Positions 1 to 8,790 of a stretch of 64,000 bases of DNA are shown one piece after another (the stretch's first letter is position 1; every line of letters begins with the position of its first letter). The notes under the pieces were generated by a model. It was not told where the DNA came from and did not search any database. It saw only the letters and a list, made by a program, of their open reading frames with translations. The DNA comes from Glaciecola sp. 33A (GTDB lineage: Bacteria; Pseudomonadota; Gammaproteobacteria; Enterobacterales; Alteromonadaceae), in assembly GCF_002836745.1 (NCBI RefSeq), contig NZ_PJAR01000035.1:124001-188000 (forward strand). Direction: 5' to 3'. The position numbers were made by a program, and so were the translations under genes.

Positions 1-212
1 AATTTCGTCCAATTGATGATCGTTATAACGAGTAATGTAAGCACGATATAAAATGAATAACTGATATCGGGAATATAGCTTCCCCACCACTTGGTATTTG
101 GGTTGAAGAAGTAGTATGCCTGATATAACACAAAGAGATAAACTGCGCTTTGGCGGATTGCTAAAGTTATAGTGGTACAAAAGGTTAGTACAAAAAACAA
201 AACACTAAGCAT
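1..212 (-). CDS. N-terminus of a multi-pass membrane protein, possibly an O-antigen ligase/polymerase (cut by window edge)
   Basis: An open minus-strand frame runs from an ATG at 212-210 to the window edge: 70 codons with no stop. The translation is strongly hydrophobic, with three likely membrane helices (about residues 1-19, 23-36 and 51-67). A polar loop with the motif NPNTKWWG lies between helices 2 and 3. Short loops of the form NPxxxWWG after the second helix occur near the N-terminus of O-antigen ligase/Wzy-like proteins, and the neighbouring genes are polysaccharide genes, so this role is plausible but inferred. Only the first part is visible, so catalytic features of the family cannot be checked. 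A weak AAAGGG lies about 10 nt upstream of the ATG. Confidence 0.6.
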   Translation of the reverse strand, partial: MLSVLFFVLTFCTTITLAIRQSAVYLFVLYQAYYFFNPNTKWWGSYIPDISYSFYIVLTLLVITIINWTK

Positions 213-370
213 TTAGATGAGCCCTTTGGTAGGAGATATATTTTTTGAAAAAGCGTCTTTCTTAAGTAGTTTCATTTTTCAGCATCTAGCCTTTTAAAAA
301 AGCGTTAAAAATTAATGGCAATGCGGTTTGCTAGTTATTTTTTAAAATTCAATACAATCTGCGTCTTGTC

Positions 371-1180
371 CTAGTTATATATCTTAAACCTAGCGTAAGT
401 CTTCTCTAAAAGTCTTTCTGCTAAACAGATTGTTTGAGCCCAAGAATTAATCAAATACGAGGTTAAAAAATATGGTGTGAGCGTTTTTTTTGTTTGGGTT
501 ATATATTTTAGATAGTTTATGCTTACATACTCAATGCTCTGAGTTCCCTGATTTTCATCAACAAAATTACTTATCTCGTCAAAATATTCTTTAGAATGCC
601 ATTTAGTTAATTGAGTTAAATTAGGGATTACCAAACCACGTTTCTCAAAATACTCAGCACTATACGAACACAAATCCATAGCAAATGGAATTCTATTATA
701 AATATATTGCTGAGCTTTGGTCGGGGGCTTTTTGGCGTATGCAAAACTATCACTTTTTGCATCAAAAGCCCCCTTGCAACTGGCCATGTATTGTTCTTGC
801 CTCTCAGCAGTCCATTGTTGTAACTTATAACCGTTTAGGTACCAGTCTGAGTCATGTTGCTGAATATTAGGATTTATGATATTTGATTTTAAAAATTTAA
901 GTCTACTGGTAATGTTTTCTAAATCGGTTAAGACTTTTAAAGGATACACTAATTCGATATTGTCTAAGGACTGCATTAGTGCAGGTAAGTACTCAATATG
1001 CCCAATCCATAAAATGTAGCCATCTTCAATAAAGCCCCTATTTTTACTTAACGAATGTTTTAAATGGTGATCTACTTCATAGAACGAACTGCAATACATT
1101 TTGAGTAATGACTTTAACCTTAAGTTATGCAAAAACACATCATCGAGACACATTAGTTTAGCTCTTTCTTTTTTTATCAT
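371..1180 (-). CDS. Putative glycosyltransferase-like protein (GT-B C-terminal half type)
   Basis: 269 residues with no signal peptide. The central part (about 110-175) has an HxxDWYLNGYKLQQW stretch followed by a KPPTKAQQYIYNRIPFAMD segment. I associate this pattern (KPPTK...IPxAM) with the sugar-nucleotide-binding half of GT4-like glycosyltransferases in exopolysaccharide clusters, where the protein tracks which donor site belongs to which acceptor. The protein is shorter than usual GT-B enzymes (330-400 residues), so it may be an unusual subfamily or carry only part of the fold. It lies behind the membrane protein at the window edge on the same strand, 158 bp apart, consistent with a shared polysaccharide operon. 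The function is inferred from weak motifs and context. Confidence 0.5.
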   Translation of the reverse strand: MIKKERAKLMCLDDVFLHNLRLKSLLKMYCSSFYEVDHHLKHSLSKNRGFIEDGYILWIGHIEYLPALMQSLDNIELVYPLKVLTDLENITSRLKFLKSNIINPNIQQHDSDWYLNGYKLQQWTAERQEQYMASCKGAFDAKSDSFAYAKKPPTKAQQYIYNRIPFAMDLCSYSAEYFEKRGLVIPNLTQLTKWHSKEYFDEISNFVDENQGTQSIEYVSINYLKYITQTKKTLTPYFLTSYLINSWAQTICLAERLLEKTYARFKIYN

Positions 1181-1730
1181 TTTTTCGTGATAAAAATAGT
1201 CTATCGGAAAATACTATATTTTTTCTGTTTTTCTTTGCTTTAAAAGCTATGATAACGAAGGTAAAATTTTAAATATTAAGATATGAGCCGTTTTCATATC
1301 ATTATCAAAGCCTTTAGAACAACACCGAAACCAAACCTTTTTTTGCATATGATCTGCTATGTCCTGGCCGACCCATGCCGTTGATGGTAGTCAAATCATC
1401 GGACAAAATGCAGCGCCGCACAGCCTGTACTCTCGATATTTTTTTACTACCTCCCTAAGACTATTTCATTCACCTCACATCCATACTTTAGTTATCCATA
1501 CTTTAAGTATGGATAACTAAATGTCAATACAGTTAAAAAAATTGCCTACGTAGACACATTTTTTATTTTAGCAAGCTTTACTATAGTAAATACGAATCTA
1601 ATATCATCTTTTCGTTCAAATGCGCGTCGCACTAATTTCCGGTATTTCAAATAATACTTTGCTTAAAACTGTGTGGTAGTGCCATTAAAAAAATTCCAAT
1701 CTTTGTTTATCCTAATAGGATTGTTGCGCC
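1181..1730. other. Gene-free stretch with a perfect inverted repeat and a short GC-richer island
   Basis: No convincing gene. The interval contains a perfect 17-bp inverted repeat (listed separately at 1487-1521). It also holds a GC-richer island at about 1340-1430, in which one minus-strand frame stays open for about 40 codons down to a TAA at 1314-1316. That frame has a GGGAGG ribosome-site-like sequence upstream but no suitable start codon, so I do not call it a gene. The rest is AT-rich and featureless. Confidence 0.5.
1487..1521. repeat. Perfect 17-bp inverted repeat with 1-nt centre
   Basis: The left arm (1487-1503) and right arm (1505-1521) are exact reverse complements around a single T at 1504. 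Part of the left arm (ATCCATACTTTA) is also present just upstream at 1479-1490 as a direct repeat. No T-run follows on either strand, so it is not a standard intrinsic terminator. It could be a cruciform-forming site, a protein-binding palindrome or a relic of a mobile element. Confidence 0.8.
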
Positions 1731-4208
1731 TTAGTTTTTTGCTTCGACTTTATAAGCAACTATCAAAGGGGGGAAGTCATAGTTTCCTGCCTTACCAGCA
1801 CCATTTAAAGACAAATATAACGTACTTGTATTATGGTCGAAGGTAGCACCATTAACTGCTTTTGAACCACCACTATCATATGGATGACTCCATTTACCAT
1901 AACTAATAGGTCTAACCATCCAAGGTTGTTCAGCTTCTAACATTTCGTTAATGTCAAACAACCAAAAAAAGTTATAATAATCATCGTGTCCATATGCACA
2001 TCCACCGGCACAAACATTACCATTATCTTGCGTGATCTTATAACCAGTGCCGCTATGTATGCCTCCGTTGTACCCTATGGCCATGAAAATACTTGTTCCA
2101 GGCACTATAAATCCATACTTTGCTTTAGCCAATGGACTCCATATTGGGTCTATTTGCTGTTTATACTCTGTCCCCCCATCAACCAACTCCTTTCCTGACT
2201 CAGCAGGAAATACCATTAGTGCTTCTGTATTTATTTTTCTGTCAACTGTTATAACAGCATTAATAGCGCTTTCAGGTGTGAATGAATATAAGCTTGGACC
2301 TTGAGAGTATCTCCCGGTAATAGAATAATTTGATGCCCAACCAACGATATACTCTGTACCTAGACTTTCTACTAACTCTGAAGGAACCTTTGACATATAG
2401 CCGGCAGCCTTTGCACCACCTTGAAGCTGCAGCATTCCATTGAAAGGTGATGAATTTATATCAGCCGCCTTTGAAAATACTTGTAAGTTATCCATATTGC
2501 TTGCGGAAGCGTCATACCATCTCTCCGAAGATACCAGCAGACTTTCATTAAAATACAGTAATCCTGTGATTTTGTTATTTTGACTGCCCACCTCTAATTT
2601 ATCAAGAACAGTCACATAATCTTGAAAAACATTCGCCTTGATAATATTGCCGACGGTTTCTTCCATTGAAAGCTCATCTGGGATTTCAAACTCAGCGATT
2701 GCGTTATTCTGGGTGTTTCCCGCCATGAATAGGCTGTTGTTATCTGGGTTAAAACCCAAAGTTGCTACAGCAAAGTTTGAATTAGATTCACCGTTAGCCT
2801 CGACTCTAAAAGCCCCCAAATACTCGATGTCCATAGTCGCTTGCAAGCCCAATGGAATAGTCGCATCAGTAGGCGTAGATTGAAGAATATCTTTTGCTAT
2901 ATCGGCTTCAAACAAGAACTTTTCAACCTTTACGCGACGCTCAATAATCGACTCATTTCCGGCATTATCGGTTGCTAGATAGGAAATTATATAAATACCA
3001 ACATCTTCCCCTACGCTTCCCTCAACCGTCACTTCTAGCTCACCATCAACATCGTCTGTTGCAGTTGCACCTTGCTCATCGTAAGACTTACCAAATTCTA
3101 GGTTTATGTTTGCTGCGCCGTTCAGTGTGATAACAGGACCGACTAAATCTTCAACGACTACTGTTCTGTTTGTTGATGATTGGTTACCAGACTTATCTAC
3201 CGCAGAATAAATGATTATATAAGATCCAATACCTTCTCCAATAGAGCCATTGATAGTTACTTCTACATTCCCATCAACATCATCTGTTGCAGTAGCGCCT
3301 TCCTCGCTGTAAGGTTCTCCAAAACCTAAGTTCATGCTTTGAGGGCCATTCAGTATAATAACTGGACCGACTAAATCTTCAACGACTACTGTTCTGTTTG
3401 TTGATGATTGGTTACCCGAATTATCTACCGCAGAATAAATAATTGTATAAGATCCAATACCTTCTCCAATAGAGCCATTGATAGTTACGCCTACATTCCC
3501 ATCAACATCATCTATTGCAGTAGCGCCTTGCTCGCTGTAAGGTTCTCCAAAACCTAAGTTCATGCTTTGAAGGCCATTCAGTGTAATAACTGGGGCGAGT
3601 AAATCTTCAACGACTACTGTTCTGTTTGATGATGATTGGTTACCAGACTTATCTAACGCAGAATAAATAATTGTATAAGATCCAATACCTTCTCCAATAG
3701 AGCCATTGATAGTTACCTCTACATTCCCATCAACATCATCTGTTGCAGTAGCGCCCTGCTCGCTGTAAGGGTCTCCAAACCCTAAATTCATGCTTTGAGG
3801 GCCGTTGAGGGAAATAACAGGGGCAACAACATCGTTGACGATTATCGTTCTCTCAACAGATGACTCATTGCCGGCAACATCTTTTGCGGAATAGACTACA
3901 GCATATTTACCAATATTTGATAACGTGGGTCTGTTGACAGTGACAGGTACTTCACCATCGACATCATCAATGGCTTTAGCACCTGGATCTTCAAAAGGCT
4001 GGCCAAGCGCTAAACTATAGAGCGATTCGCCCATTAACTCAATCACTGGCGGCTCATGGTCGCTAGGCGATATAGGTTCTGGCGCCGGTGCTGGAGCCAC
4101 TAGAGCCTCAGCAGGAGCGGCTATTTCGCTACTTGAACCACAAGCAAGCAGCGACAGACTAAACCCAGCTATCAATACTGATTTTAATAAATTTTGATAA
4201 GTTTTCAC
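1731..4208 (-). CDS. Large lipoprotein with five DUF5011-like Ig repeats and an unrecognised C-terminal domain
   Basis: 825 residues. The N-terminus is a lipoprotein signal with lipobox LLAC (Cys23), followed by an Ala/Pro-rich linker. Residues about 53-432 hold five tandem modules of about 76 residues, each with the signature GATA-x-DDVDGNVEVTI and VDxSGNQSS. These match the DUF5011/HYR-like Ig fold seen in surface adhesins and glycan-binding proteins. The middle three are nearly identical at the DNA level. Residues about 435-825 form a separate domain with repeated aromatic/Gly motifs (for example YGKWSHPYDSGG) and a CAGGCAYGHDD stretch; it may be a beta-propeller-like domain, but I do not recognise it. 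Probably a cell-surface lipoprotein, plausibly polysaccharide- or matrix-associated given its neighbours. Confidence 0.8.
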   Translation of the reverse strand: MKTYQNLLKSVLIAGFSLSLLACGSSSEIAAPAEALVAPAPAPEPISPSDHEPPVIELMGESLYSLALGQPFEDPGAKAIDDVDGEVPVTVNRPTLSNIGKYAVVYSAKDVAGNESSVERTIIVNDVVAPVISLNGPQSMNLGFGDPYSEQGATATDDVDGNVEVTINGSIGEGIGSYTIIYSALDKSGNQSSSNRTVVVEDLLAPVITLNGLQSMNLGFGEPYSEQGATAIDDVDGNVGVTINGSIGEGIGSYTIIYSAVDNSGNQSSTNRTVVVEDLVGPVIILNGPQSMNLGFGEPYSEEGATATDDVDGNVEVTINGSIGEGIGSYIIIYSAVDKSGNQSSTNRTVVVEDLVGPVITLNGAANINLEFGKSYDEQGATATDDVDGELEVTVEGSVGEDVGIYIISYLATDNAGNESIIERRVKVEKFLFEADIAKDILQSTPTDATIPLGLQATMDIEYLGAFRVEANGESNSNFAVATLGFNPDNNSLFMAGNTQNNAIAEFEIPDELSMEETVGNIIKANVFQDYVTVLDKLEVGSQNNKITGLLYFNESLLVSSERWYDASASNMDNLQVFSKAADINSSPFNGMLQLQGGAKAAGYMSKVPSELVESLGTEYIVGWASNYSITGRYSQGPSLYSFTPESAINAVITVDRKINTEALMVFPAESGKELVDGGTEYKQQIDPIWSPLAKAKYGFIVPGTSIFMAIGYNGGIHSGTGYKITQDNGNVCAGGCAYGHDDYYNFFWLFDINEMLEAEQPWMVRPISYGKWSHPYDSGGSKAVNGATFDHNTSTLYLSLNGAGKAGNYDFPPLIVAYKVEAKN
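3138..3825 (-). repeat. Three near-identical 228-bp tandem repeats inside the lipoprotein gene
   Basis: The segment containing TAAATCTTCAACGACTACTG recurs with exact 228-bp spacing (about 3143, 3371 and 3599). The 228-bp unit encodes one 76-residue Ig module. The three central units differ by only a few bases, while the first and last modules of the protein are clearly diverged. This suggests recent expansion or gene conversion of the central modules and potential for copy-number variation between strains. Confidence 0.85.
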
Positions 4209-4803
4209 AATCTCAAGTCCTAAAGTACTGCTTCGATTTGATAATACGATTTTAAATGAAGAAAGAAGAGAGAGGACTTTCAGATCGATACAAAGGTATT
4301 TTGAAAAATACCCCTATGTTGCCCATTAGGTATAGTTAGGGGCTTTGAATACGTATTGCTATTTAAATAAAATGTATAGAATTCATGCAGTAAGTGGTTC
4401 AATTTTTGGTATTTTCCTTAGTTATATTTAATCACATCGGTTAGACTTTTTGTTTGCTTTTATTTTAATTAATACTGAAGCGTTTTGAGAAATAATGTCT
4501 TCCCAATAATTGTAATCAAAATACATGCCAATTTTATTTTATTGCTATAATTCATGTGTTTAACAATTTTCATTGGGAATGTAGCGCGTATACCTAAAGT
4601 AATGTGTTTCTTTTCTGCAACGTTTAAAGGTAAAAAATCGTTAAAAACCTCGTAAGCGTATGTAATTAATAAAGAATTTAATGTATCAAATGAGCGACAT
4701 TTATATTTAAAACGGATAAGGATGAAACGCAGAATTAAACTTGATTAGCCAAATGCGCTGAACGCATCAACGACGGTTAATATCATTTGGCTAGGAAAGG
4801 CAG
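4209..4803. other. AT-rich gene-free stretch upstream of the repeat lipoprotein
   Basis: It holds the presumed promoter of the lipoprotein gene; no clear -35/-10 pair was identified. Positions 4287-4311 resemble 5626-5650 (23 of 25 bases identical), suggesting an old duplication in this neighbourhood. Otherwise AT-rich with stop codons in all frames. The 3' edge abuts the transposase remnant at 4804, whose reading frame is already closed by a TAG at 4792-4794. Confidence 0.5.
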
Positions 4804-4980
4804 ATGAGGAAATTTAAATCACAAGGTCAGGCTCAACGCTTTTTATCATGCCATGGTGTGGTTAATAATCTATTTAGGCTTGGTCGCCATTTAATGAAAG
4901 CGAGTAATTACAGAATTTCCGAGACTGAGCATTTGTTGAATGAACTAGGGCGATTTGTGTACAAAATTTGGAATAAGTAG
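4804..4980 (+). pseudogene. C-terminal remnant of an IS6-family transposase
   Basis: An ATG-to-TAG frame of 58 codons encodes MRKFKSQGQAQRFLSCHG, then VVNNLFRLGRHLMK. The pattern (R)(K/R)FKS-x-x-QAQRFLS-x-HG...NLF is the characteristic C-terminal end of IS6-family DDE transposases. A full IS6 transposase is about 230-240 residues, so at least three quarters, including the whole DDE catalytic core, is missing; an in-frame TAG lies just 4 codons upstream. I found no terminal inverted repeats. It sits directly beside the duplicated gene fragment at 5034-5595, suggesting that an IS event took part in the rearrangement. Confidence 0.75.
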
Positions 4981-5033
4981 TCATACTGGCCTTTATTCAT
5001 CAAAATTGAATAACTTGACACTGCCAAATCAGG

Positions 5034-5595
5034 AATTAATAAACAATAAAAATAGGATTCGAATAAGCACTCAATTTGTTTTCCTCCAGCGACTCTCTGA
5101 CAACCCTAGAGCGTACAAAGCAACGTCCGTTTTCTTCCATTATCGGTAATAACCACGAGAATTTGCTCTGCTCTGGCGCCACCAACTTACTTTTAACAAT
5201 CACGTCGTCGTTACTGCAGTTTGTTATTAAATCAAATCGTAGAAAGTCGTCAGCATAAGTTTCACTGCGCTCAACGTTAATATCAACAGACAGCACATTT
5301 TGACTTCCCATCAAATTTAGTGTGCCCTCAGGATATGCTCTAAATATCCCATCCTCACTGGATAAGCTGAACTCATAATTGCGCAGTAGTTTTCCATGAT
5401 CAGCCCAAAAAAGTACCCGCTTTTATACCTTGAATTAATACCGTATACTCTTTTTGCGGTGTTGTTACGTGAATACGGGAAAACTCGCATGGACCATAAT
5501 CCATATAGTCGCCATGGTAATCTGAAGATGCAATAGCACCCAATATCTTTTCACCCTCAGCCAAGAGTTTGTCCCATATAACACCTAAAGTTGCA
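5034..5595 (-). pseudogene. Duplicated, frameshifted 3' fragment of the VanZ-acyltransferase-PHP gene
   Basis: This segment is a close direct copy of 9967-10526 and corresponds to residues about 1085-1270 of the 1270-residue protein encoded at 9969-13781. The intact downstream part (92 codons ending at 5036) differs from the parent by only about three residues. An extra A in the run after CAGCCC (about 5405-5412; six As against five in the parent) shifts the frame, and there is no start or upstream domain, so it cannot encode a functional protein. Near identity indicates a recent event. Together with its parent it brackets the sulfotransferase and glycosyltransferase genes. Confidence 0.9.
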
Positions 5596-6443
5596 TTAGC
5601 TGAGATAAAGTTAGATTACCAAGTTGATACAAAGGTATGTTAAAAAATACAAAATTAACTGCTTGTAGCCAATTTTAGGGGACAGGATTCCGGGAGTTAA
5701 AATTTTTTTCTATAAAGTTTCAAGTAGTAAATTCACTTTTTTGACTTAAATCAGTAGTTATATATTTTTGGGAGTTCTTTCAGTTTCCAATTTCGACAAC
5801 TTCATTTGACCTTTGAATTCAGATTAAAAACTAGCCATTTAATCATCGGGGCTGGCGGGTAAATAAAGAAACAGCCGGAATTTTGGTCATTGGTAAGGCT
5901 ACCTGGGAAGTGTACGCCAACCAGAGTGTTTCCGTTTAATACACCTAAACAATGGCTCAACCTTCGACTTACCATATAGAATTACTAGCAATCTAGCCAC
6001 GTTTTACTATTTTGTATTTTAATAAATAAAAAATAACAATAATTGAATTTTTGATACCAATGTGACATCAACCCAAAATTAAACCTACATCAAACATATC
6101 AGGCCAAGCGTTGAGAAATATCCTTTTGCTAGTATTATGAATATGACTTACTATTCGTATCAGAAGCTGGTCGGATTTGAGAGAACAAGGCTACAGTTAT
6201 CTACGCTGAATGAATAGCCAGCTCAATGTTATTTACCTTAATTTAATTTAGAGCCTGTTGCAATTGCCTAATAATAGCAGTTAGTATTTTGATTTTTAAA
6301 CATTTAAATTTCAAATCGCCAATAATGTGCGTTAAAAAAATTAGAAATCGACGCTAAATATAGCCAGTTTATGTTCAACAAAATTCATATTGATGCAGTT
6401 AAGACTGTATTAAAAAAAAATTAAATATATCGAATCCTTTTAT
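5596..6443. other. Gene-free AT-rich stretch between the duplicated fragment and the sulfotransferase
   Basis: Mostly non-coding AT-rich DNA. Positions 5626-5650 echo a motif upstream of the repeat lipoprotein. A short minus-strand frame (5975 down to 5802; ATG to TGA, 57 codons) has a reasonable-looking composition, including a HFPGSLTNDQNSGCFFIYPP stretch. I recognise no family for it and see no good ribosome-binding site, so it may be a gene relic. No terminator or promoter is evident; the sulfotransferase ATG at 6444 also lacks a clear Shine-Dalgarno sequence. Confidence 0.4.
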
Positions 6444-7403
6444 ATGAGTATTAAAGAAAGTAAAGCAATAATAGTGCTAGGAATGCACAGAAGCGGTACC
6501 TCTGCGATTTCAGGTGTGTTTTCGCATTTAGGTGTATTGATGGGGAAGAAACTGTTTAAAGCGCAAAAAGGCGTAAACGAAAAAGGTTTCTTTGAAAACT
6601 CGCTTGTAGTTCAGCTAAATGAGCGCTTGTTTGAGAAATTAGAGTCATCTTGGGATGACCCTCTAGGCGCTCAAAAAGATATTATGAAATGTGATATCGC
6701 AATTGAACTTGCTATGGCTAAACAGTTATTGGTGCGAGAGTATGACAAAGCCATTTACTGGGGTATAAAAGACCCAAGGACCTCAGTTCTGATGCAGTTT
6801 TGGCTGAAGGTATTCAGTGATTTAAAAGTCAAACCTCATTATTTGATTATGGTTCGCCATCCCATGGATGTATTCCGGTCGCTAGAAAAACGTGATCAGT
6901 TTTCGATCGAAAAATCGTTGATTTTATGGGTACATTATACACTGGGTAGCTTTGAAAATTATCATAAAGATAGTCATAGCATTATGCTCTACGATAATTT
7001 AATGAATGATACTGAAAAACAAGTAGAAAATTGTATCGATACATACGCGCCAGAATTGCACTCTAAAGTTATTGAAGCATGCGCTTTCATAAGCGTTGAA
7101 TTAAGAAATCATTCAAGTCAAACTAGTGAAAACAAATCAAATGATGCTATCTGTGAACTTGCTTTAAGTCTTTATAATTGTGTCAACGAATTTCCAGTTA
7201 ACAAGCAAGAAATTGACAATATAGATGTTTGTTTTAAAGCATACTTGCGAGGATTAAATGGAGTAATTAGTGAGCATCTGACAGTAGTTAAGAAGGAAGA
7301 AATTCTTTACAAAAGGCTATTTGGAGAGGCATACAACACTATATGGTGGAACCTTTCGTGGCCTTTGAGATTTGTGGAAAGAAAATTCCGAAGAATAAGA
7401 TGA
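6444..7403 (+). CDS. Sulfotransferase family protein
   Basis: 319 residues. The 5'-phosphosulfate-binding P-loop is visible as GMHRSGTS (13-20). A KDPR motif (109-112) and the segment IMVRHPMDVFRSLEKR (about 135-150) match the 3'-phosphate-binding region of PAPS-dependent sulfotransferases. No signal peptide or membrane segment, so it is cytoplasmic and would transfer sulfate from PAPS to a sugar or lipid acceptor. Its neighbours are glycosyltransferases, so sulfation of the surface polysaccharide is likely; sulfated exopolysaccharides are common in marine bacteria. A hairpin terminator follows at 7608. The gene is AT-rich and lies between the duplicated fragments, suggesting recent acquisition. 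Confidence 0.85.
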   Translation: MSIKESKAIIVLGMHRSGTSAISGVFSHLGVLMGKKLFKAQKGVNEKGFFENSLVVQLNERLFEKLESSWDDPLGAQKDIMKCDIAIELAMAKQLLVREYDKAIYWGIKDPRTSVLMQFWLKVFSDLKVKPHYLIMVRHPMDVFRSLEKRDQFSIEKSLILWVHYTLGSFENYHKDSHSIMLYDNLMNDTEKQVENCIDTYAPELHSKVIEACAFISVELRNHSSQTSENKSNDAICELALSLYNCVNEFPVNKQEIDNIDVCFKAYLRGLNGVISEHLTVVKKEEILYKRLFGEAYNTIWWNLSWPLRFVERKFRRIR

Positions 7404-7745
7404 ACCGGCAATTAACGTGTTTTACATTGCATACATCGAGTGGCAATTCGACAAAAGCAAAAATCCCTTCGTTTCAATTTATTTTGCTTTTTAAACAGTT
7501 AGAGAACAAATTGGTATCAGTTAATTCATAACTTTTAGCGGACTCACGATCACGTTAACTTAATTTCTCTTACTTTAGGTGATGTCATTACTCCAATGAA
7601 CTTTGCAAAAGCCGTCAATTTGATGGTTTTTTTATATATTCAATTGAGTTAATGTGATAATTGTAATTTAAAGTAATGTCTATTGAATATCAGAGTTTTG
7701 ATAAATCAGTTTCGGATAGTAAAAATAATTTTTTAAGTAGGTAAT
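7404..7745. other. Spacer between sulfotransferase and GT2 genes
   Basis: No gene. It contains a probable intrinsic terminator for the sulfotransferase gene (7608-7633, listed separately), then AT-rich DNA that must hold the promoter of the GT2 gene. I could not pick a convincing promoter. A short frame at 7343-7531 is a shadow of the sulfotransferase 3' end. Confidence 0.5.
7608..7633 (+). terminator. Probable intrinsic terminator after the sulfotransferase gene
   Basis: A 9-bp stem (AAAGCCGTC with GATGGTTTT, two G-U pairs) with loop AATTT is followed directly by a T run. It lies about 200 bp after the sulfotransferase stop codon. Confidence 0.55.
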
Positions 7746-8624
7746 ATGAATGCAATATCGAGTGACAAAGGGCTAGTTAGTGTTGTTATTCCCGGATATA
7801 AAAATGAATTCATAGGAGAGGCTATTGATTCTGTGCTTACCCAAACCTACCATAACGTTGAGATTATAGTCGTTGATGATGGCAGCCCAAATCAGCTAAA
7901 GAGCACACTTAAAGAATATATTGAAACAGGAAAAATTCGATATATTCATCAAAAAAACCAAAAAATGGCTGCAGCAAGAAACAATGGTATAGAACACGCT
8001 AAAGGTAATTTTATTGCATTTTTGGACGACGACGATTTATGGGAACCGGAAAAATTAGAGTTACAGATAAATTTATTTGATAATCCAGCGATTGGTTTGG
8101 TTTATACTTTTGCGGAGGGGTTTAAAGACGGAAAGAATTTGCCCATTCCAAATTTTGAAATATCCCATCAAGGTAAAATATTCGGTGAAATATTCTTGGC
8201 AGATTTTATTCCTAACTCTTCAGTGATCGTTAGGCGAACTTGTTTTGACAAAGTAGGACTTTTTAAAGCCACCCCAGATTTCTTCGGTGTTGACGATTGT
8301 GATATGTGGACAAGAATTACTTACTCCTATGACGCATCGTGTGTCCCTAAAAAACTAACTAAAATTAGACTTCATAAAGGGCAATTTAGTAGCGATAAGT
8401 CGATAATGTATGAAAACGACTTAAATGCGAGACGAAAGCTAATCAATGACCTGGAAATACCAAAAGTTTATCAAAAGCAATATTTTGCTAGAGTCTATTT
8501 TGAAATTGCATTTAACCTCAGAAAAACTGCAAAATTTAAAGCATTTAGCTTTTATATGAAGAGTATTCAAGCTTCTTTTTCCAAAACAACATTTTTTGCT
8601 ATTTTAAAATTACTTGTTAATTAA
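7746..8624 (+). CDS. Glycosyltransferase family 2 protein
   Basis: 292 residues. A GT-A fold is visible from residue 11 (SVVIPGYKN), with VVDDGS (42-47) contacting the nucleotide-sugar and a FLDDDDLWEPEKL segment (92-104) carrying the metal-binding DxD. AARNNGIEHAKG (77-87) is the usual helix before the DxD strand. No membrane helices; likely cytoplasmic, transferring one sugar to a lipid-linked intermediate. Donor and acceptor cannot be read from the sequence. It is in the same orientation as its neighbours within the block flanked by duplicated fragments and is AT-rich like them. A weak AGTAGGTAAT precedes the ATG. Confidence 0.9.
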   Translation: MNAISSDKGLVSVVIPGYKNEFIGEAIDSVLTQTYHNVEIIVVDDGSPNQLKSTLKEYIETGKIRYIHQKNQKMAAARNNGIEHAKGNFIAFLDDDDLWEPEKLELQINLFDNPAIGLVYTFAEGFKDGKNLPIPNFEISHQGKIFGEIFLADFIPNSSVIVRRTCFDKVGLFKATPDFFGVDDCDMWTRITYSYDASCVPKKLTKIRLHKGQFSSDKSIMYENDLNARRKLINDLEIPKVYQKQYFARVYFEIAFNLRKTAKFKAFSFYMKSIQASFSKTTFFAILKLLVN

Positions 8625-8790
8625 AGATACAACTAGCCTTTTTACTTCAGGTTAATGATCTGTTTAGTAGGAATATTGAACGTTATAAGTTTATTAATTG
8701 AGAAGTTGAATATAAAATACAGCACATAGTGCAGTATGTGCCAAGTAAGTGTCACGCATTCGAATTTAGCAATACTGAAAAAGAGAGAAT

